Source: JABIFK01 sp047619225
GTDB lineage: Bacteria > Latescibacterota > UBA2968
Reading direction: 5' to 3'
Assembly: GCA_047619225.1 (NCBI GenBank)
Contig: JBLHJX010000002.1
Location: 1-64,000, forward strand
DNA length: 64,000 nucleotides
Under the pieces are notes generated by a model that was not told the DNA's origin, did not search any database, and saw only the letters and a list, made by a program, of their open reading frames with translations. A program made the position numbers and the translations under genes. Below, piece after piece: positions 35,239 through 44,079 of the stretch. Each line of letters begins with the position of its first letter. The stretch's first letter is position 1.

Positions 35239-35248
35239 GGAATACCGC

Positions 35249-36080
35249 ATGCACAAATGCCGGCACATTTTTATCGCACTCTTGATCTTTGCTTGCTCTA
35301 ACATTTCAGCGGGAGACAAAAAAAATGGATCACGCCCAAAACAATACGGAAGTCTTCTTTTTTGAAGGATTTGAAGACAGCAGCTACACCACACACTTTA
35401 CTGATGTGAGCCACCCCCAAAACCAAACCCTCACCAATGAGGCCTTTGACGGCAATCAATGCTTACGCATTCGTGTCAATGGCGATGATCATTATGGTGC
35501 CTCCATTCAATATCGCTTTTCCAAAACAGAAACTCCAGAACCTGAAGAACTCTACGGACGATATTATCTCAAATTTGGCGACAATTGGGATCCTGGACGA
35601 GGGGGTAAATTACCAGGGCCAGCAGGCACATATGGCCGTGCAGGATGGGGTGGGCGCAAGGTTAACGGCTCCGACGGGTGGTCGGCCAGAATGGGGTTCC
35701 GACGGTCAGAAGTAAGCAAAAACGAAACACAAGTCTACTTCTACACCTATCATGCCGATATGGAGGGTATCTATGGTGACAACCTGTATTGGGACATTGA
35801 GGACCGAGGTTCGCTTAAAAATGGGCAATGGTATTGCATCGAAACCTATGTCAAAATGAACACACCCGGTAAAAATGACGGCATCCTACGCGGTTGGATA
35901 GACAACCATCTGGCGATGGAAAAAACAGACTTACGGTTTCGCGACATACCCGATCTCAAAATCGAAGGTTTTTGGATCAACCTCTATTACGGTGGCAAAT
36001 GGGCGTCACCCCAAGACATGGACGTCTACTTCGACAACGTTGCGCTTTCATTTAAACCCATTGGACCCGCGCAGAAATAA
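35249..36080 (+). CDS. PL14-like polysaccharide lyase with signal peptide in another frame (A8 run)
   Basis: The lyase domain (frame from ATG 35325 to stop 36080) has EVFFFEGFEDSSYTTHFTD, YGRYYLKFGDNWDPG, GGKLPGPAGTYGRAGWGG and ILRGWIDNHLAMEKTDLRF, characteristic of PL14-like alginate/glucuronan lyases. Upstream, ATG 35249 with a strong AAGGAA site encodes a signal peptide (RHIFIALLIFACSNISAG) that is in a different frame and would stop 38 codons later. Removing one A from the eight-A run at 35318-35325 fuses the two into a 277-residue exported protein (SAGDKKMDHAQNN). It may be a true frameshift, a sequencing error or transcriptional slippage. The Cys of IFAC may be a lipobox. Confidence 0.7.
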
Positions 36081-36175
36081 AGTTGGATTCAAGATCCAAA
36101 CGACATTAAGTTATAAAAATAAGTCGTGAAATTCCATAATTCGCCGATCAACAAGATAGAGGTATTTTGGAGTCA

Positions 36176-36191
36176 TGTGATATAGATCACG
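36176..36191. promoter_or_regulatory. CRP-like binding site 1
   Basis: TGTGATATAGATCACG matches the TGTGA-N6-TCACA palindrome at 9 of 10 core positions. It lies 142 bp before the coiled-coil gene ATG at 36333. Confidence 0.7.
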
Positions 36192-36217
36192 TCATGAAAC
36201 AGCCAAATTGACGAAAT

Positions 36218-36233
36218 TGTGATCTACATCACA
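36218..36233. promoter_or_regulatory. CRP-like binding site 2
   Basis: TGTGATCTACATCACA matches TGTGA-N6-TCACA fully. It starts 42 bp after site 1, four helical turns, so both sites face the same side of the DNA. Confidence 0.8.
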
Positions 36234-36332
36234 AACCACAAGCCGGGAAAAATCTCCTTATTAGACAATAAAAAACTGTAAACACTTTATAAACAAAAAC
36301 TTGCTGTCGGGGTGTACTTGAAGGGGGGCTTC

Positions 36333-38045
36333 ATGGCACCATCTGAACAGAATGGGTTGCCTGTTGCCGAAACTACGGTAACCATTCAACACTATAAGCA
36401 ACAAATGGCCAAAGCGCACCGCTGGTACGATGTGGTGCGCTGTTTGCGTGCTTTCTACGATCATTTCCGCATTGCTTTTCCCCACCTTGAAGAACTTCCC
36501 TTAGCCTATACAGACGACTGGGCCGAGCAATTCAAAGAATCTGCCCGTGAGTTTGTACGTACAGAAGACATGCACTCTGTACACAAAGTTTTAACAGGTG
36601 CTGGATATGGCACCGATAAATGGGGTCATATCTCAGCCACCGAAGCTGCCGAAATCGAGCAAGCCTTTGCCCGATTGGTCGAAGCCGTCGAACACATTGA
36701 AGAAGAATATGAAATCGACGAGATATCAGACTCGGCAGAACCCAAACTCATTCCCCTCAACCCAAACGCTGAATCTGGCGACGCCTTCTTAGCAGCGCTC
36801 CAACAAAAATACAACGACGCCCGCAAAGAAAATAAGGGCCTCGAATCTGAAATCGGAACCCAGCAACAACGCATAGCCGAACTCGAAGGAGAAATCCGAC
36901 GTCAAAACAGCAAAATCGAAGAAACAGAAGCAGTACAGTTAAAACATGCCCCCCCAAACGAAGAGGACAACAAAGAACTCGAAGCACTCAAAAAACGATT
37001 TGAAGAAGCCAAAAAAGAAAACCACGGCATCCAAGAAGAAGTAGAAAAACAGAAAAAACACATTGTCGACCTCGAAGGTCAAATCCGACGGCTCAAAAAT
37101 GCCGATGTTGAAACAAACACAATATCCGCCACTCTACAATCCCCTCCCGAATCAGAATCCAATACACCAGAATCAGATCAATACCAACGCCACTACAATG
37201 ATCTCCTCAAAGATCACCAAGGGCTTCAAGATACCTTTGCAAAAAAAGAAGAAGAAGTCGACGCGCTCAACACAGAAATGAAAAAGCTCTTAGCAAACTT
37301 TGAAACGGCGGCAGAACCAACATCCGGCCCTGGCAAAAAATTTGAATCACCCAGTTCTAAGTCGGCACAATCCCGTGAATACGAACAAAAACTCAAAGCC
37401 AATGAACTGTTCATTCAAGGGTTGCGATCTGAACTGGAACGTGCACAACAAGCTGTGGAAGAATACAAAGATGAAATGCAACGCCAGCGAGAACGACGTC
37501 GTTTATTTGAAGAAGAGATGGAAGAAGAACGCAAAAATTTGCGCGGGCAGATGCAAAAACTCACCTTGCTGCTGGCAGAAGAAAACCGCGACAATCTCTC
37601 TTTAGAAGAACTCGAAAAGATGGAATCTGAGGAACTGCTCACCTACATTGAAGATGTTGAAACCGAAAAACAACGCGCATTGGCTGGTCTTGAAGCCCTT
37701 GATGCACAAGAAGAGAGTTATCAAAAACAGTTGGATTCACAACAAGCAGAGTTGGGCACTATTCAAAGTAACCTCGACCGCTATAAAGAATCGAACCTCG
37801 CTACAGAAATAGAAAAAACAGAAAAAACGGTTGACGCCCAACGGGAACAACTCGAAACCCTGCTGAGTTTTTCAAAGAATCTCAAGGCCCAAGTTGCACA
37901 TCTCAAAGAGCGGCAAGAACCCTTGCGGACTTTAGTCGAACGCCTCAACCTACAAGAAAAAGCACTCATTCGATATATCCGCATCAATCATGACCGCGGT
38001 TTTATGCCCTCTCAAGCCTACGAAAAACCACAAGACGAAACATAA
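36333..38045 (+). CDS. Large coiled-coil protein, function unknown
   Basis: This 570-residue soluble protein has a globular N-terminus (residues about 1-115; MAKAHRWYDVVRCLRAFYDH, LPLAYTDDWAEQFKESAREF) and then long Glu/Lys/Gln-rich coiled coils to near residue 545 with repeated units (LEGEIRRQNSKIEE, DLEGQIRRLKNAD). It has no signal peptide or membrane helix. AAGGGGGG precedes the ATG at 36333, which I chose over an ATG at 36312. Two CRP-like sites upstream imply control by a CRP/FNR-family protein, no gene for which lies in this window. I do not recognise a family; a filament- or scaffold-type role is only a guess. Confidence 0.7.
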   Translation: MAPSEQNGLPVAETTVTIQHYKQQMAKAHRWYDVVRCLRAFYDHFRIAFPHLEELPLAYTDDWAEQFKESAREFVRTEDMHSVHKVLTGAGYGTDKWGHISATEAAEIEQAFARLVEAVEHIEEEYEIDEISDSAEPKLIPLNPNAESGDAFLAALQQKYNDARKENKGLESEIGTQQQRIAELEGEIRRQNSKIEETEAVQLKHAPPNEEDNKELEALKKRFEEAKKENHGIQEEVEKQKKHIVDLEGQIRRLKNADVETNTISATLQSPPESESNTPESDQYQRHYNDLLKDHQGLQDTFAKKEEEVDALNTEMKKLLANFETAAEPTSGPGKKFESPSSKSAQSREYEQKLKANELFIQGLRSELERAQQAVEEYKDEMQRQRERRRLFEEEMEEERKNLRGQMQKLTLLLAEENRDNLSLEELEKMESEELLTYIEDVETEKQRALAGLEALDAQEESYQKQLDSQQAELGTIQSNLDRYKESNLATEIEKTEKTVDAQREQLETLLSFSKNLKAQVAHLKERQEPLRTLVERLNLQEKALIRYIRINHDRGFMPSQAYEKPQDET

Positions 38046-38079
38046 AAAAAGCGATCAGCTTTATCACCACTGACCGCTC

Positions 38080-38418
38080 TCAATCTGAATGCGTTCGCCG
38101 TCGCCACTGTTTCTTCTGTGCGTGATGGCGTTTTTGTTCCAACCGTCTTTCCCGCGCCCCCCGTGAGGGTTTGGTGCCAATGCGCGGTTTTTTCTTTTTT
38201 TGGCGTTCAAGCAAACGCTCGCGCAATCGCTCCAAGGCCAATTCTTTGTTCCGAAGTTGGGACCGATGATCAGATGCCATCACAGTTAATCCAGTAGGCA
38301 CATGAACCGCACGCACCGTGGTCTCCACCTTATTGCGGTGTTGCCCACCAGGCCCACTACCACGCAGGGTCTGAAATTCAACATCCTTTCTCAAATCATC
38401 TAAATCAATCGTTTCCAT
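38080..38418 (-). CDS. Release-factor-like GGQ protein (ArfB/YaeJ-type ribosome rescue)
   Basis: This 112-residue protein is a single RF-1 domain with the GGQ motif in LRGSGPGGQHRNKVETTVRA near residue 20, followed by VPTGLTVMASDHRSQLRNK and a basic, RRKR-type tail (RGARERRLEQKRHHAQKKQW) that binds rRNA. Domains 2/4 for stop-codon reading are absent, so it likely hydrolyses peptidyl-tRNA on stalled ribosomes without a stop codon. The ATG at 38418 gives the usual length; a longer frame adds ten residues. Confidence 0.9.
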   Translation of the reverse strand: METIDLDDLRKDVEFQTLRGSGPGGQHRNKVETTVRAVHVPTGLTVMASDHRSQLRNKELALERLRERLLERQKKKKPRIGTKPSRGARERRLEQKRHHAQKKQWRRRTHSD

Positions 38419-38573
38419 CCCATCACCTAAAAAAATAGCGGTCAACAATCCGTCTGTTTTTCACAGACTGACCGCCGACCACACATTTCCAACAATACAA
38501 TGAATAAAAAACCAATAACCGCCTTTGGATGGAAAGTCTTCTCACACCCATCTTCCTACGGCCCTCCGCTCTT

Positions 38574-39812
38574 TTAACTCAACCCTGCCCGACGCATCGC
38601 CTCTGCCATTACATTATCCGAATCAGCAGGTGCTTGTGTTTCTTGTTGTGACTTAAATGCAGCCATATCTTCTGCAGCGGCACTTTGTTCGGCAGCTTCC
38701 TCAACAGCCCGCATGGACAGCGAAATACGCTTTTGGCGTCGGTTAATCTCTTGCACACGAGCCTGCACCTCTTGCCCAATTGAAACCACTTCCGTCGGCC
38801 TCGAAATGCGCTTACCAGAAGACAATTGTGAAATGTGAACCAACCCTTCAATGCCAGGAGCAAGCTCAATAAAAGCACCAAAATTGGGTGTTGAAACCAC
38901 TTTTCCTGTCACCACTTCGCCTTCGCGAAACTGTTCAGCCGCCTTATCCCACGGATCCGCTTCCATTGCTTTAATTGACAATGAAATGCGCTCTTCTTTA
39001 CCACCCAAATCTTTCAGCTCAAGAATTTTCACCCGAAGCTCTTGGCCTTTTTGCAACACCTCGCCAGGGCTTTCAACCCGTGTATAGCTGATCTCCGAAA
39101 CATGTACCAACCCTTCAATACCACCCAAATCAACAAATGCGCCAAAGCGTTCTAAGCGTGTTACTGTACCAACAATTTCCTGATCCACAGCAAGTTGCTT
39201 GCGCAATTCATCGGCCTTTTTGCTGTTCTGTTCGACCAAATAAGCCCGATGAGAAACCACCACATCGTTGCGCCCGCGCAATTCCATAATCTTAAATGTC
39301 AACGTTTGGCCTGCATAAGAAGCTGGGTCTTCGACAAAACCCATATCAACTTGCGACATGGGGCAAAATCCACGTGCACCCCCTAAGTTAACCACCAACC
39401 CACCCGAGTTAAAACCCGTCACTCTGCCTTCAACCGGTATACCCTTATCTTTTGCTTGTTGCAACATTTCGGGGCTGGATACACGCATTGAAAGTGTGAG
39501 TCGAACCTCACCCTCGGTGCTCACCACATAAGCTTCAAGCGTATCGCCCAAGTTATATTTCAATTCGCCATCATCATCTCTAAACTCTTGCAAATCGATA
39601 GACGCTTCACTGCGCCCACCATAATCTACAAAAGCCACAGAATTGCTCATACTTTGCACAGTACCTGTCACTTTTTCGCCTACCGAAACCTCTTGATGAT
39701 TGTCTTTTTGGTCACTTTCGGCCAACAATTCGGCAAATTCTGTGCTTGGACCATCGTTTGCATACAGCTTATCTAAGTCTTCAATACTCTGAGATTCGTT
39801 GGTCTCTTCCAT
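38574..39812 (-). CDS. rpsA: 30S ribosomal protein S1
   Basis: This 412-residue protein has four S1 RNA-binding domains in a row: GEKVTGTVQSMSNSVAFVDY near residue 45, VEGRVTGFNSGGLVVNLGG near 127, GTVTRLERFGAFVDLGGIEG near 212 and GKVVSTPNFGAFIELAPGIE near 303. Four rather than six domains is usual outside Proteobacteria. It helps load mRNA on the 30S subunit. AAGGG precedes the ATG. A TATAAT hexamer at 39875-39870 (minus strand) may be part of its promoter. Confidence 0.93.
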   Translation of the reverse strand: MEETNESQSIEDLDKLYANDGPSTEFAELLAESDQKDNHQEVSVGEKVTGTVQSMSNSVAFVDYGGRSEASIDLQEFRDDDGELKYNLGDTLEAYVVSTEGEVRLTLSMRVSSPEMLQQAKDKGIPVEGRVTGFNSGGLVVNLGGARGFCPMSQVDMGFVEDPASYAGQTLTFKIMELRGRNDVVVSHRAYLVEQNSKKADELRKQLAVDQEIVGTVTRLERFGAFVDLGGIEGLVHVSEISYTRVESPGEVLQKGQELRVKILELKDLGGKEERISLSIKAMEADPWDKAAEQFREGEVVTGKVVSTPNFGAFIELAPGIEGLVHISQLSSGKRISRPTEVVSIGQEVQARVQEINRRQKRISLSMRAVEEAAEQSAAAEDMAAFKSQQETQAPADSDNVMAEAMRRAGLS

Positions 39813-39985
39813 GCCACTACCCTTGGTAATTCAGATGAAAAATGTCATTAACTCGTGAAATATGAATCTATTATAGGCATCCAAAAAGCGCAACCGCTTT
39901 TTTTATTTTCTAAGTAACACTTTCATCTTCCAAAAGTGTTATAGTATTGAAACCACGAGAGAATTCTTTCCCGAAACAAACAATT

Positions 39986-40456
39986 ATGAATGTCGAAGCC
40001 CTTTACAATACCTACGGTCCAATGGTTCTGCGCCGGTGTCGTCAACTATTGCGCAATGAAGAACGGGCCTTAGGTGCAATGCAAGATGTCTTTGTGCGTG
40101 TTCTACAACGCCAAAAACAACTCAAATCAGACTATCCATCCAGCCTGCTCTATCGCATTGCCACAAACATTTGTCTCAATTACATTCGCGACCAACGCAC
40201 AACCACCCCTGGAGATGACATTTTAGCGCGGATTGCAGGCATAGAAGAACCCGAACAGCGCCTCGATGCCCGATCTCTCTTAGACACCTTATTTGGTCGT
40301 CACCAAACATCAACACGCACAATAGCCGTCCTTCATTTTGTCGATGGACTGACCCTCGAAGAAGTCGCTCACGAAGTCAATATGTCTGTATCAGACATAC
40401 GCAAACGTCTTCGTGGCCTTCGAGAATCGCTTATAGATCTGCTGGAGGAAAAATGA
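39986..40456 (+). CDS. ECF-type sigma factor (autoregulated operon head)
   Basis: This 156-residue protein has sigma region 2 (VLRRCRQLLRNEERALGAMQ, then DVFVRVLQRQKQLKSDYPSS and LYRIATNICLNYIRD) and region 4 (VLHFVDGLTLEEVAHEVNMS, then VSDIRKRLRGLRESLI). The ATG at 39986 starts the family-like N-terminus; an earlier in-frame ATG at 39947 lacks family similarity. Its stop overlaps the next start by 4 bp. An inverted repeat (AACACTTT...AAAGTGTT, 39916-39940) upstream could be an operator. Confidence 0.88.
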   Translation: MNVEALYNTYGPMVLRRCRQLLRNEERALGAMQDVFVRVLQRQKQLKSDYPSSLLYRIATNICLNYIRDQRTTTPGDDILARIAGIEEPEQRLDARSLLDTLFGRHQTSTRTIAVLHFVDGLTLEEVAHEVNMSVSDIRKRLRGLRESLIDLLEEK

Positions 40457-40677
40457 CTTATCACTGCGACACATAAACCATTCCCGATCTCAAGCTCGAA
40501 CGCTACCTACTCGGTGAATTGCCCAAAGCCGAAATGGAAGCCATTACACAAGCCCTTGAAAACAATCTCGATTTACAATCGCGCTTGTTGGCTCTCAAAT
40601 CGGGCACCGACTCACTTCAACGCAACACCCCATTGAAACAATTTGTCTTTACGCTTCATAAAGGAACGGCCCAATGA
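40453..40677 (+). pseudogene. Anti-sigma factor gene with an in-frame TAA at codon 8
   Basis: The frame starts with ATG at 40453, overlapping the sigma gene stop (ATGA), and ends with TGA at 40675-40677, overlapping the next start (ATGA). Inside is one stop, TAA at 40474-40476. After it the codons read IPDLKLERYLLGELPKAEME and ITQALENNLDLQSRLLALKS, as in anti-sigma factors that begin near ERYLLGELP. The double ATGA overlaps show that this was a real gene. The stop either inactivates it, or translation restarts at a later codon. It would normally hold the sigma factor inactive. Confidence 0.65.
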
Positions 40678-41027
40678 TTATCCGATGGATTGTATGGATA
40701 TGCCTCCTACTCTTGGGCACATCAACGATTGATGCCAACACAACCGCCATGTTCAACATCGCCTACTGGCTCGACGGCGAACGCCACTTCGGCAGCGACT
40801 GGCCCGTCGACGATCTTTCCGTAGGTGCCTTCTTCGATGCCGGTGCCACTTGGTTTGCCCAAAATGTTAACAATCCAATTGACGACATACAATCCATTCA
40901 CCACATTGTAAAACGCAGCGTAGGCATCGCCTTCAAACTCGAAGACTTTCACGCCTACCTGGCCCGCCCTCTCGATTCCGACGATCCATCCTGGCGTGTG
41001 TGGCTTCGGTTCAGCCGCGCGTTCTAA
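40674..41027 (+). CDS. Exported small hypothetical protein of the sigma operon
   Basis: This 117-residue protein has a signal peptide (RWIVWICLLLLGTSTIDA) and an acidic, aromatic-rich mature part (YWLDGERHFGSDWPVDDLSV). It ends WRVWLRFSRAF. No family is recognised. The start overlaps the anti-sigma stop by 4 bp, so it is the third gene of the operon and may be a periplasmic sensor or target. A terminator follows at 41056-41087. Confidence 0.65.
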   Translation: MIIRWIVWICLLLLGTSTIDANTTAMFNIAYWLDGERHFGSDWPVDDLSVGAFFDAGATWFAQNVNNPIDDIQSIHHIVKRSVGIAFKLEDFHAYLARPLDSDDPSWRVWLRFSRAF

Positions 41028-41055
41028 TCCCCATTCCCCATTTCTATCCCAATAC

Positions 41056-41087
41056 AAAAGGTCACACCAACGGTGTGACCTTTTTCT
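41056..41087 (+). terminator. Rho-independent terminator
   Basis: AAAGGTCACACC pairs with GGTGTGACCTTT around AAC, followed by a T run. Confidence 0.88.
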
Positions 41088-41097
41088 TTCTCCAAAC

Positions 41098-41325
41098 TCA
41101 AATCTCACCTCCCGGTGGTGTGGGCCGTTGTGTGGTTGGTGGTGTGTGAAGGGTGGGCCGGGAAGGGGCATATGGAATATGCGGAAGGGCGAGAACCACG
41201 CGGGCAGGTGAGGGTGGCCTACGCCCGTAAAAGCACGGAACACATTTAAAGCCCCTCGCGGCCAGCGAGAGACTTTCTTGCTTACTTCTTTGGTCTCTCA
41301 AAGAAGTAAGTCGCCGAAGGCAACA
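41098..41325. repeat. Dispersed complex repeat (about 220 bp), copy A
   Basis: It begins with a G/T-rich part (GTGTGGGCCGTTGTGTGG), contains GGGGCATATGGAATATG and AACCACGCGGGC, and ends with a hairpin CTTACTTCTTT...AAAGAAGTAAG (41281-41310) plus TCGCCGAAGGCA. The order of parts is the same in copy B at 49397-49680, at roughly 80% identity by eye. No protein is convincing inside. Together with flanks it fills the 391-bp gap before the sulfatase at 41419. Confidence 0.8.
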
Positions 41326-41418
41326 AAGGCCAAAATAAAAGGATAGGCACAGGAGCCTACCCCAACTTATATTTTCTCAATTCCCGATCTCCAAAACCCA
41401 CCAAACAAGGACCCCTCC

Positions 41419-42831
41419 ATGCCCGACCGCCCAAACATCGTCCTCATCATCACCGACCACTTCCGCGGTGACTGCCTCAGCCGCCTCAACCACCCCATCG
41501 CCGAAACCCCCCACCTCGACAGCCTCTCCCGCGAAGGCGCCATGTTTACCCGAGGGTATACACCCTGTCCCTCCTGCGTACCCGCCCGCCGCGCCCTCAT
41601 GACAGGCCAAACCCCCTACGCTGCCGGCATGGTTGGTTACCAAGACCACAAACCCTGGCAATACAAACACACCATGGCCGGCGAACTCACCAAAGCCGGG
41701 TACCAAACCATCAACATCGGCAAAACCCACTTTCACCCTCGTCGTCTCCACTTGGGGTTTGAACAGCTCATCACCCCAGAAGACTACGAACAATGGCTCG
41801 CCCAACAACCCGGCTACGAAACCGAAAAATATGCCCACGGCATCGACAGCAACTCCTGGATGGCGCGCCCCAACCACCTGCCTGAACACATGCAAGAAGA
41901 ATCCTGGTTCGTCAACAAAGCTGGTGACTTCTTAGACAAACGCGATCCCACACGCCCCTTTTTCTTATCCCTCTCATTCAACGGCCCACACCCACCCTGG
42001 TGCCCACCCCAAGTCTACTACGACCAATTCATCAACCGCGACCTCCCCGGCCCCGACATTGGCGACTGGGCTGCTCACCACGCCGACGAAGCCGAATATC
42101 CCCTCGACGTCAACGCCTGGCGCGGTCGTGTGCCCAAACACACCATGCACCGTGCCCGAGCCGCCTATTATGCCTACCTCGCTTACCTCGACGCACAAGT
42201 CGGGCGTATCAACCGCCTCTTACAACGGGGCAACAACAGCAACACCTTTATACTCTTCACGTCAGACCACGGCGAAATGCTCGGCGACCACAACCTCTGG
42301 CGCAAAACATATGCCTACGAAGCCTCCGCACGCGTCCCCTTCATCGTCAAAGCCCCTCCAAGCATAGAAGCCAAAAGAAACCGTGAAATAAACCACATTG
42401 TCGGTTGGGAAGACATCATGCCCACCTTCCTCGACATCGCCGGTGCCCCCATACCCAACACCGTCGAAGGCAAAAGCATCCTCCCCCTCTTACGCGGTGA
42501 AGAAACCGATTGGCGTTCCTATTACCATGGCGAACATGCCCCCTGTTACCACCCCGAAAACGCCAACCAATACCTCACCGATCATCAATGGAAATACATC
42601 TGGAATCCCATCACAGGCGAGGAACAACTCTTCGACCTTGAATCTGATCCAAACGAGTGTCACGACCTCTCACAAGATGCCAGCCACAAACAAACCCTCA
42701 CACACTGGCATAAATGCCTGGCCAAAAAACTCAAAGACCGTATCGAAAACCTCTCAGACGGCAAAACCCTCACCCCTAACAAGGTCCCCGCCTGGGTCGG
42801 TGGAGACACCGAAGACGTTCACTTAGGGTAA
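41419..42831 (+). CDS. Sulfatase (Cys-type)
   Basis: The 470-residue protein starts PNIVLIITDHFRGDCLSRLN and carries C53-V-P-A-R57 in PSCVPARRALMTGQ, the CxPxR site converted to formylglycine. KTHFHPRRLHLGFEQL and FILFTSDHGEMLGDHNLWRK near residue 280 are further active-site regions. The length fits a single-domain, choline- or polysaccharide-type sulfatase without a signal peptide. AAGGA precedes the ATG. It lies 94 bp downstream of a dispersed repeat and before a carboxymuconolactone decarboxylase-like gene. The substrate cannot be told from sequence. Confidence 0.92.
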   Translation: MPDRPNIVLIITDHFRGDCLSRLNHPIAETPHLDSLSREGAMFTRGYTPCPSCVPARRALMTGQTPYAAGMVGYQDHKPWQYKHTMAGELTKAGYQTINIGKTHFHPRRLHLGFEQLITPEDYEQWLAQQPGYETEKYAHGIDSNSWMARPNHLPEHMQEESWFVNKAGDFLDKRDPTRPFFLSLSFNGPHPPWCPPQVYYDQFINRDLPGPDIGDWAAHHADEAEYPLDVNAWRGRVPKHTMHRARAAYYAYLAYLDAQVGRINRLLQRGNNSNTFILFTSDHGEMLGDHNLWRKTYAYEASARVPFIVKAPPSIEAKRNREINHIVGWEDIMPTFLDIAGAPIPNTVEGKSILPLLRGEETDWRSYYHGEHAPCYHPENANQYLTDHQWKYIWNPITGEEQLFDLESDPNECHDLSQDASHKQTLTHWHKCLAKKLKDRIENLSDGKTLTPNKVPAWVGGDTEDVHLG

Positions 42832-42893
42832 ATCATCTCACCCCTTTTAAGATTGGTTCTTCTTTCTTCTTTCCGCCTCTAAAGGAGCTTTAA

Positions 42894-43271
42894 ATGTCTG
42901 ACCGTTATGAAAAAGGCTTAGGATTAATGCGTGAAATGGTTGGCAACGACCAAGCAGACGCTATTTGTGAACGATTTCGGGAACTTCACCCCGACTTCGA
43001 GCGTTTTGTCATGGAATTTGTCATGGCTGACCTTTATGCCAGAGATGGATTGGACTTAAAAACACGACTTTTATGCACCGTATCTGCGCTCACCGTATTG
43101 GGCCGTCAAGATCAGCTTGGTGTTCACATCCAACGCGCAATGGGTGCAGGTGCCACACAGCAAGAGCTTGAAGAAGTCATTTTACAAATGTGTGCTTTTG
43201 GTGGTTTTCCTGCCACTTGGGATGCCCTCAACACCGCAAAATCTATCTTCCAACCCCCAAAGACAGAATGA
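42894..43271 (+). CDS. Carboxymuconolactone decarboxylase (CMD/AhpD-like) family protein
   Basis: This 125-residue protein is one CMD domain: DLYARDGLDLKTRLLCTVSA, then LTVLGRQDQLGVHIQRAMGA and GATQQELEEVILQMCAFGGF. One Cys lies in LLCTV and one in QMCAF; the AhpD CxxC pair is absent, so gamma-carboxymuconolactone decarboxylase-like or unknown chemistry is more likely than peroxidase support. AAAGGAG precedes the ATG. It is 62 bp behind the sulfatase gene and probably in the same transcript. Confidence 0.88.
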   Translation: MSDRYEKGLGLMREMVGNDQADAICERFRELHPDFERFVMEFVMADLYARDGLDLKTRLLCTVSALTVLGRQDQLGVHIQRAMGAGATQQELEEVILQMCAFGGFPATWDALNTAKSIFQPPKTE

Positions 43272-43373
43272 CTTCTTCCTTGACTTCACCCTATGGATCA
43301 GCGACATTATGAGCACAGTAAATTCATATTCTGTTATGCTTTGCATCCCAAACCTTATTCTAAGATCAGACCC

Positions 43374-43721
43374 ATGACATTTGGCGAAGAAATCACCCAA
43401 CTATTGCTCATTATTGGTGTCCTCCTCTTGATCCTTATAGGCGTTTCTTTTTGGACCAAACGAGGGGGTAGCATTAATATGCCCTCAATGGGCTCCAAAT
43501 CATCTGATGCAACGGGTATGGTCGACACCGGCATAGATGATGGATCTGCCGAATTTATGTCAGAATCAGGGCAAGGCAAAAGCGGTGGGGGCACCAAGAC
43601 AAGTGCAGATCTACTCAATGAGCGGTTTGAACTGACAGGCAAAGATGCTGAAAATGCGGCTCGTGTGCTTAGAGGTATGCTCAAAAAAGATGAACACTTC
43701 AAAAACCGAAGCGAAAAATAA
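43374..43721 (+). CDS. Single-pass membrane protein, unknown
   Basis: This 115-residue protein has one N-terminal membrane helix (TQLLLIIGVLLLILIGVSFW) and a low-complexity Gly/Ser-rich cytoplasmic part, ending with LTGKDAENAARVLRGMLKKD, a helical segment. I chose the ATG at 43374 so that the helix lies near the N-terminus; a frame from 43293 adds 27 poor residues. It is followed 19 bp later by another small membrane protein. No family recognised. Confidence 0.6.
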   Translation: MTFGEEITQLLLIIGVLLLILIGVSFWTKRGGSINMPSMGSKSSDATGMVDTGIDDGSAEFMSESGQGKSGGGTKTSADLLNERFELTGKDAENAARVLRGMLKKDEHFKNRSEK

Positions 43722-43740
43722 TAAATGAATGGAGAATCAT

Positions 43741-43977
43741 ATGTGGCAACGTGAAGTGCAAGTACGCCGTGACTTTTTCTGGGCTGGCATCCTCATCGGC
43801 ATCCTCATCGGTGGTGTTTTGGGCGTTTTCTTAGGCACAGAATCGGGTCGCCGAACACGCAATCGACTCGAAGAGACCGCCTTACGTGTCAGAAGCAAAA
43901 TGAATGGTGCTGTTGAAAAAAAAGAGCCTTCATCCGAAGAAACACCCGAAACAGAAGATCAACCTTCAGAATCTTAA
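43741..43977 (+). CDS. YtxH-like small membrane protein
   Basis: This 78-residue protein has a membrane helix (FFWAGILIGILIGGVLGVFL) followed by GTESGRRTRNRLEETALRVR and an acidic tail, the arrangement of YtxH-domain proteins. GGAGA sits 6 bp before the ATG at 43741. The family's role is unclear; a stress-envelope role is usual. It is paired with the upstream single-pass protein. Confidence 0.7.
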   Translation: MWQREVQVRRDFFWAGILIGILIGGVLGVFLGTESGRRTRNRLEETALRVRSKMNGAVEKKEPSSEETPETEDQPSES

Positions 43978-44079
43978 AGATTTTAAAAAAATAGAAAGAA
44001 CCGCCTCGATGGATCACACCGGAGTGGCTCTTTTTTTCTTTATACCACAAGCCAAACCTCTATCATACTTATATAATTT

